Shown here: one piece after another, positions 60,867-64,000 of the stretch
How the letters are laid out: every line of letters begins with the position of its first letter
Position numbering within the stretch: position 1 is the first letter of the stretch
Assembly: GCF_001999465.1 (NCBI RefSeq)
Contig: NZ_MQMF01000005.1
Location: 47,894-111,893 of the forward strand
Reading direction: 5' to 3'
Length of the DNA: 64,000 nt
DNA from: Fictibacillus arsenicus
GTDB lineage: Bacteria; Bacillota; Bacilli; Bacillales; Fictibacillaceae
Program-made: the position numbers and the translations under genes
The notes under the pieces: generated by a model
What the model was told of the DNA's origin: nothing
The model's database searches: none
The model's input: the letters and a program-made list of their open reading frames with translations, nothing else

Positions 60867-62150
60867 CTATCTTTGATTTCTTCTTTTCTTTTTCATTAAC
60901 TTTTTCTTTTGCTCATCCATCTTCTTTTTATAGCCCGGTTTAACTTTACGAGGTTTAGGTACATAAATACCATCCTGCTCCTTGGAAGCTGTACTCTTTT
61001 CTCTTTGCTTAACAGCTACCCACTCACCATTCTTATATTGTTCATACGTGAAACTGATTTTTTTCTCTTTCAGTTTTTGTACAGAATGCTGGTCCGTTTG
61101 TTCAAACAGAGAGGCACAGATACCTGACATGCCTGCACGGCCTGTCCGGCCAGCTCTATGGATATAAAAATCAAGATCCTTTGGAAACTCATAGTTAATA
61201 ATGTGGCTGACACCTTTAATATCAATTCCTCTTGCAGCTAGGTCAGTTGCAACCAAGAATTGAAATTCAGCCTTTTGTACTCGCTTCATAATGTTCTTTC
61301 TCGTCCGAGGTGGTATATCCCCATGTAAACGCTCTACGCTCAATCCTTCAGCAGCCATTGCATCAGCAATTTCATCTACTGATTTTTTGGTATTGGCAAA
61401 AATAATAGCAAAATACGGATTATAGTTTTTCGCCGTTTTAATCAGCATAGGAAGCTTATCATTATGTTTTGTCTGAATAAGAACATGCTTTATATCTTTA
61501 GCTGTAATATGCTGAGGTTCAATATGCACATGTTTTGGATTCTTCATGTATTTCTTCAAGAAAGGCTGCAGCTTCTCAGGCACAGTTGCTGAGAAAACCA
61601 TAATTTGAAGTTCATTAGCCATGCGGGATGCGATCATATCAACATCTTCGATAAAGCCCATGTCCAGCATCTGATCAGCCTCGTCAACTACGAGCATGTT
61701 AGCTGTATAAACAACTAGTTCTTGTGCATTCACCAGGTCTTTGATTCGTCCCGGTGTACCTATAACAAGCTGCGGAACTGTCTTAAGCTTTTCTGCCATT
61801 CTTTTTCTGTCGGTTCCACCGACTATTGCTTTTGCTTTAATCTGTTTATCTTCAGGCATTTTTTCTGAAACTTTCAGGAATTCATTATAAATCTGCTGTG
61901 CCAATTCACGTGTAGGTGCTGTAATTACAGCTTGAACCTCTTCTTTTTGAATATCGATCCTGTGCATTAACGGAAGCAAGAATGCAAATGTTTTCCCAGA
62001 TCCAGTTTGAGATTGCCCGATCATGTCTTGTCCATTAATGATTCCTGGAATGACACGTTCTTGAATATCAGTTGGTTTTTCAAATCCAATACCACTTAAT
62101 GCAGCTTGGAGCGATTCATTTATTTTTAACCGTTCAAACGGAGATTTCAT
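60867..62150 (-). CDS. cshB: DEAD-box RNA helicase CshB
   Basis: This 427-aa cold-shock-associated DEAD-box helicase has a Q motif before [11 protein letters not shown], Walker A SQTGSGKT, motif Ia [12 protein letters not shown] as VDEADQ, motif [11 protein letters not shown], and motifs V and [15 protein letters not shown] and [10 protein letters not shown]. The C-terminus is basic ([26 protein letters not shown]). It matches B. subtilis YqfR/CshB, which acts in RNA remodelling and ribosome biogenesis at low temperature. The ATG follows GAAAAGGTGAGCGT. Confidence 0.95.
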   Translation of the reverse strand: MKSPFERLKINESLQAALSGIGFEKPTDIQERVIPGIINGQDMIGQSQTGSGKTFAFLLPLMHRIDIQKEEVQAVITAPTRELAQQIYNEFLKVSEKMPEDKQIKAKAIVGGTDRKRMAEKLKTVPQLVIGTPGRIKDLVNAQELVVYTANMLVVDEADQMLDMGFIEDVDMIASRMANELQIMVFSATVPEKLQPFLKKYMKNPKHVHIEPQHITAKDIKHVLIQTKHNDKLPMLIKTAKNYNPYFAIIFANTKKSVDEIADAMAAEGLSVERLHGDIPPRTRKNIMKRVQKAEFQFLVATDLAARGIDIKGVSHIINYEFPKDLDFYIHRAGRTGRAGMSGICASLFEQTDQHSVQKLKEKKISFTYEQYKNGEWVAVKQREKSTASKEQDGIYVPKPRKVKPGYKKKMDEQKKKLMKKKRRNQR

Positions 62151-62328
62151 ACGCTCACCTTTTCTTTTTCAAATATAAATCTATTCACTTTTAGTATTAT
62201 AGAGTAAGTTTCGTATTTCCGCCAATCATCCTTGATTTTCGTTAAGAAAACCGGGATAAATATCACACATGTTTTCTTGAATTCATATTCTGTTTATGAG
62301 CGTATTATTTTGGAAAGGAGGGGGAATT

Positions 62329-62931
62329 ATGCAGCCTTTTTACAGATACCCAACTCAGCCTCAGCATCCAATGCAGCCATTTCAGGTAAATCCTCATATG
62401 CAAAATTTGAATGGTATACATGGAATGCCGCGTCATGCAGGGTCTGTTGACCGTTTCTTAGGGACCATTGGCAGTGGAGGAAGTATAACTGGCGGAACTA
62501 GTATTTTCACTATGCTAAACAACGTACAAAAAGTTTTAAAAGTTGCTGAAACTATGGGACCTATGATTAAACAGTATGGACCGGCGATGAGAAACCTGCC
62601 ATCCATAATGTCAGCATTTAAAGACTTTCAAAGCGGCAGTTCAGAAACGAAAGCCGAGAACAGCGCTGAGGCAGATACCTCCAAGAAAGCGGATAACAAA
62701 GAAAAAAATGCTGAAATAAAAGAAAATCCAGAACCAAAAAAGAAAGAAAAAAGAAAGAAAGATACAGAAGAAAAAGTAACTGTGCCAGATGCAAAATCTT
62801 CAAAAACAACTAAGCAGCCGCAAGCTCAAAAATTAAAAAAGGCACCGGCTAATACCAAATTAGTATCTGCAGCACCAAAAACAACTATGCCTAAAGGTTA
62901 TCACCTCTCAGGACCGAAGCTATACGTATAA
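62329..62931 (+). CDS. yqfQ: YqfQ-like protein
   Basis: In this 200-aa protein, residues 1-50 are rich in Pro, Gln and His (YRYPTQPQHPMQPFQ). Residues about 42-108 form a conserved hydrophobic segment (DRFLGTIGSGGSITGGTSIFTMLNNVQKVLKVAETMGP), and the C-terminal half is Lys/Glu-rich and low complexity. It matches YqfQ/VrrA-type proteins found before ispH in Bacillus. The ATG at 62329 follows AAAGGAGGGGG. It may be spore-associated, but this is not shown here. Confidence 0.82.
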   Translation: MQPFYRYPTQPQHPMQPFQVNPHMQNLNGIHGMPRHAGSVDRFLGTIGSGGSITGGTSIFTMLNNVQKVLKVAETMGPMIKQYGPAMRNLPSIMSAFKDFQSGSSETKAENSAEADTSKKADNKEKNAEIKENPEPKKKEKRKKDTEEKVTVPDAKSSKTTKQPQAQKLKKAPANTKLVSAAPKTTMPKGYHLSGPKLYV

Positions 62932-62994
62932 GTATAGTGTTTGAGTTCTTATGTTCTCTCCTTTATAATAAAGAAATACAGAAGTAAATCTCCC

Positions 62995-63022
62995 AAGACA
63001 GCATAGACATCTGTGCTGTCTT
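62995..63022 (+). terminator. Terminator between yqfQ and ispH
   Basis: AAGACAGCA pairs with TGCTGTCTT around an 8-10-nt loop, followed by TTATAT. It is moderate in strength. Confidence 0.7.
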
Positions 63023-63048
63023 TTATATGAATAAAGGAGAGGTCCAAT

Positions 63049-63993
63049 ATGGAAATTATTAAAATATCTCCCCGGGGATATTGTTATGGTGTGGTAGATG
63101 CTATGGTAATGGCTCGTCAGGCAGCAAACGATCCAACTCTGCCTAGACCCATTTATATTCTTGGGATGATTGTCCACAACAAACATGTAACAGATGCCTT
63201 TGAAGATGAAGGAATCATTACACTTGATGGAAACAATCGTTTAGATATCATTCGTAACATTGAATCAGGAACGGTAATTTATACTGCTCACGGTGTCTCT
63301 CCAGAAGTCAGACGCATCGCTCACGAAAAAGGACTCTATGAAATAGATGCAACATGTCCAGATGTTACAAAAACGCATGATCTAATCAGAGAAAAAGAAA
63401 ACGAAGGCTATGAAATTATTTATATTGGAAAAAAAGGTCACCCTGAGCCTGAAGGTGCTATAGGAATCGCACCTCATATCGTACATCTTGTTGAAAATCA
63501 GGAAGACTTGGAATTATTAAATGTAAAAAGTAAAAAGATTCTTATTACAAATCAAACAACTATGAGTCAGTGGGATGTTGCCGAACTTATTAAACAGCTA
63601 TTAATTCGTTATCCAAAAGCGGAAGTGCATAAAGAAATTTGTTTAGCTACCCAAGTCCGTCAAGAGGCAGTCGCAAATCAAGCTGGTGACTGTGACTTAG
63701 TACTTGTTGTAGGTGACCCTCGAAGCAATAACTCTAACCGCCTTGCACAAGTCTCAGAAGAGATTGCCGGGACAAAAGCATATCGAATTTCTGATGTATC
63801 TGAGATCGATTTAGCGTGGTTAGAGGGAGTTGAAAAAGTTGGGGTTACGTCTGGTGCGTCTACACCAACGCCGATTACAAAAGAAGTCATCGATTTCCTT
63901 AAAAATTATGATGAAAAAAATCAAGAAACTTGGAAAAAAGAACGCAAGGTTCAGTTAAACCGAATCCTTCCAAAAGTAAAAGAGAAAAAATAA
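63049..63993 (+). CDS. ispH: 4-hydroxy-3-methylbut-2-enyl diphosphate reductase, IspH
   Basis: This 314-aa [4Fe-4S] enzyme makes IPP and DMAPP in the last MEP step. Cluster cysteines are C12 ([11 protein letters not shown]), the one in [11 protein letters not shown], and the one in [12 protein letters not shown]. Catalytic motifs include [20 protein letters not shown] and NSNRLAQV. The ATG follows AAAGGAGAGGTCCAAT. The gene ends 7 bp before the right edge. It matches B. subtilis YqfP. Confidence 0.96.
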   Translation: MEIIKISPRGYCYGVVDAMVMARQAANDPTLPRPIYILGMIVHNKHVTDAFEDEGIITLDGNNRLDIIRNIESGTVIYTAHGVSPEVRRIAHEKGLYEIDATCPDVTKTHDLIREKENEGYEIIYIGKKGHPEPEGAIGIAPHIVHLVENQEDLELLNVKSKKILITNQTTMSQWDVAELIKQLLIRYPKAEVHKEICLATQVRQEAVANQAGDCDLVLVVGDPRSNNSNRLAQVSEEIAGTKAYRISDVSEIDLAWLEGVEKVGVTSGASTPTPITKEVIDFLKNYDEKNQETWKKERKVQLNRILPKVKEKK

Positions 63994-64000
63994 CAAAAAA

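Overview
The window is low-GC DNA from a spore-forming, naturally transformable Bacillaceae (Bacillus sensu lato). Its gene order follows the B. subtilis gcvT-comG-yqg-pst-sodA-yqf region, and many products match B. subtilis Yqh/Yqg/Yqf proteins. I cannot fix the genus from the sequence alone. No prophage, insertion sequence or CRISPR array was seen.

Layout. 1-2195: glycine cleavage genes gcvT and gcvPA (cut by the window edge) behind a tandem glycine riboswitch and terminator. 2315-4757: yqhH (SNF2-type helicase) and yqhG. 4836-9547: yqzE, shikimate kinase and the seven-gene comG competence pseudopilus operon. 9671-17865: tRNA-Gln, mgsR, small membrane proteins, an MBL hydrolase, a MidA-like methyltransferase, a LysM/M14 peptidase, a lipoteichoic acid synthase-like protein, glucokinase and yqgQ. 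18111-25021: a block not expected from B. subtilis order (SpoVAF-like protein, M42 peptidase, HAD phosphatase, MoeB, MobA, DUF92 protein). 25022-26116: yqgN and rpmG. 26217-34074: a four-gene alpha-glucan-type operon (DUF4912 protein; GH57-GT4 fusion; nucleotidyltransferase fused to a phosphomutase-like domain lacking the usual catalytic motifs; GH15). 34440-39580: two small proteins and the pstSCAB-phoU operon with a four-repeat PhoP box. 39810-45086: PBP2A, an MFS protein, sodA and six tRNAs. 45237-49033: DUF456 protein, Na/Pi cotransporter, DUF1189 protein and YpuA-like protein. 49202-51736: yqfZ, ispG, yqfX and a DUF1540 protein. 51806-57345: a Zur-linked zinc ABC system with a Zur box, a HAD protein, and an Mn-type ABC operon with two MntR-like sites. 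57638-63993: NCS2 purine permease, yqfT, a repeat-rich 700-bp gap, nfo, cshB, yqfQ and ispH.

Shared themes are metal and phosphate homeostasis (zur/zinc ABC, mnt, sodA, pst, NptA-like), envelope building (PBP2A, LTA synthase, M14 peptidase), competence, and isoprenoid synthesis (ispG and ispH).

The most interesting items are the unusual glucan operon with its apparent pseudo-phosphomutase; a roughly 110-bp structured repeat family (three full copies and one truncated copy), two of which form an inverted pair around a run of terminator hairpins; a comGD whose prepilin signal requires a CTG or ATT start; and a four-unit 20-21-bp-spaced direct repeat at 50873-50945.
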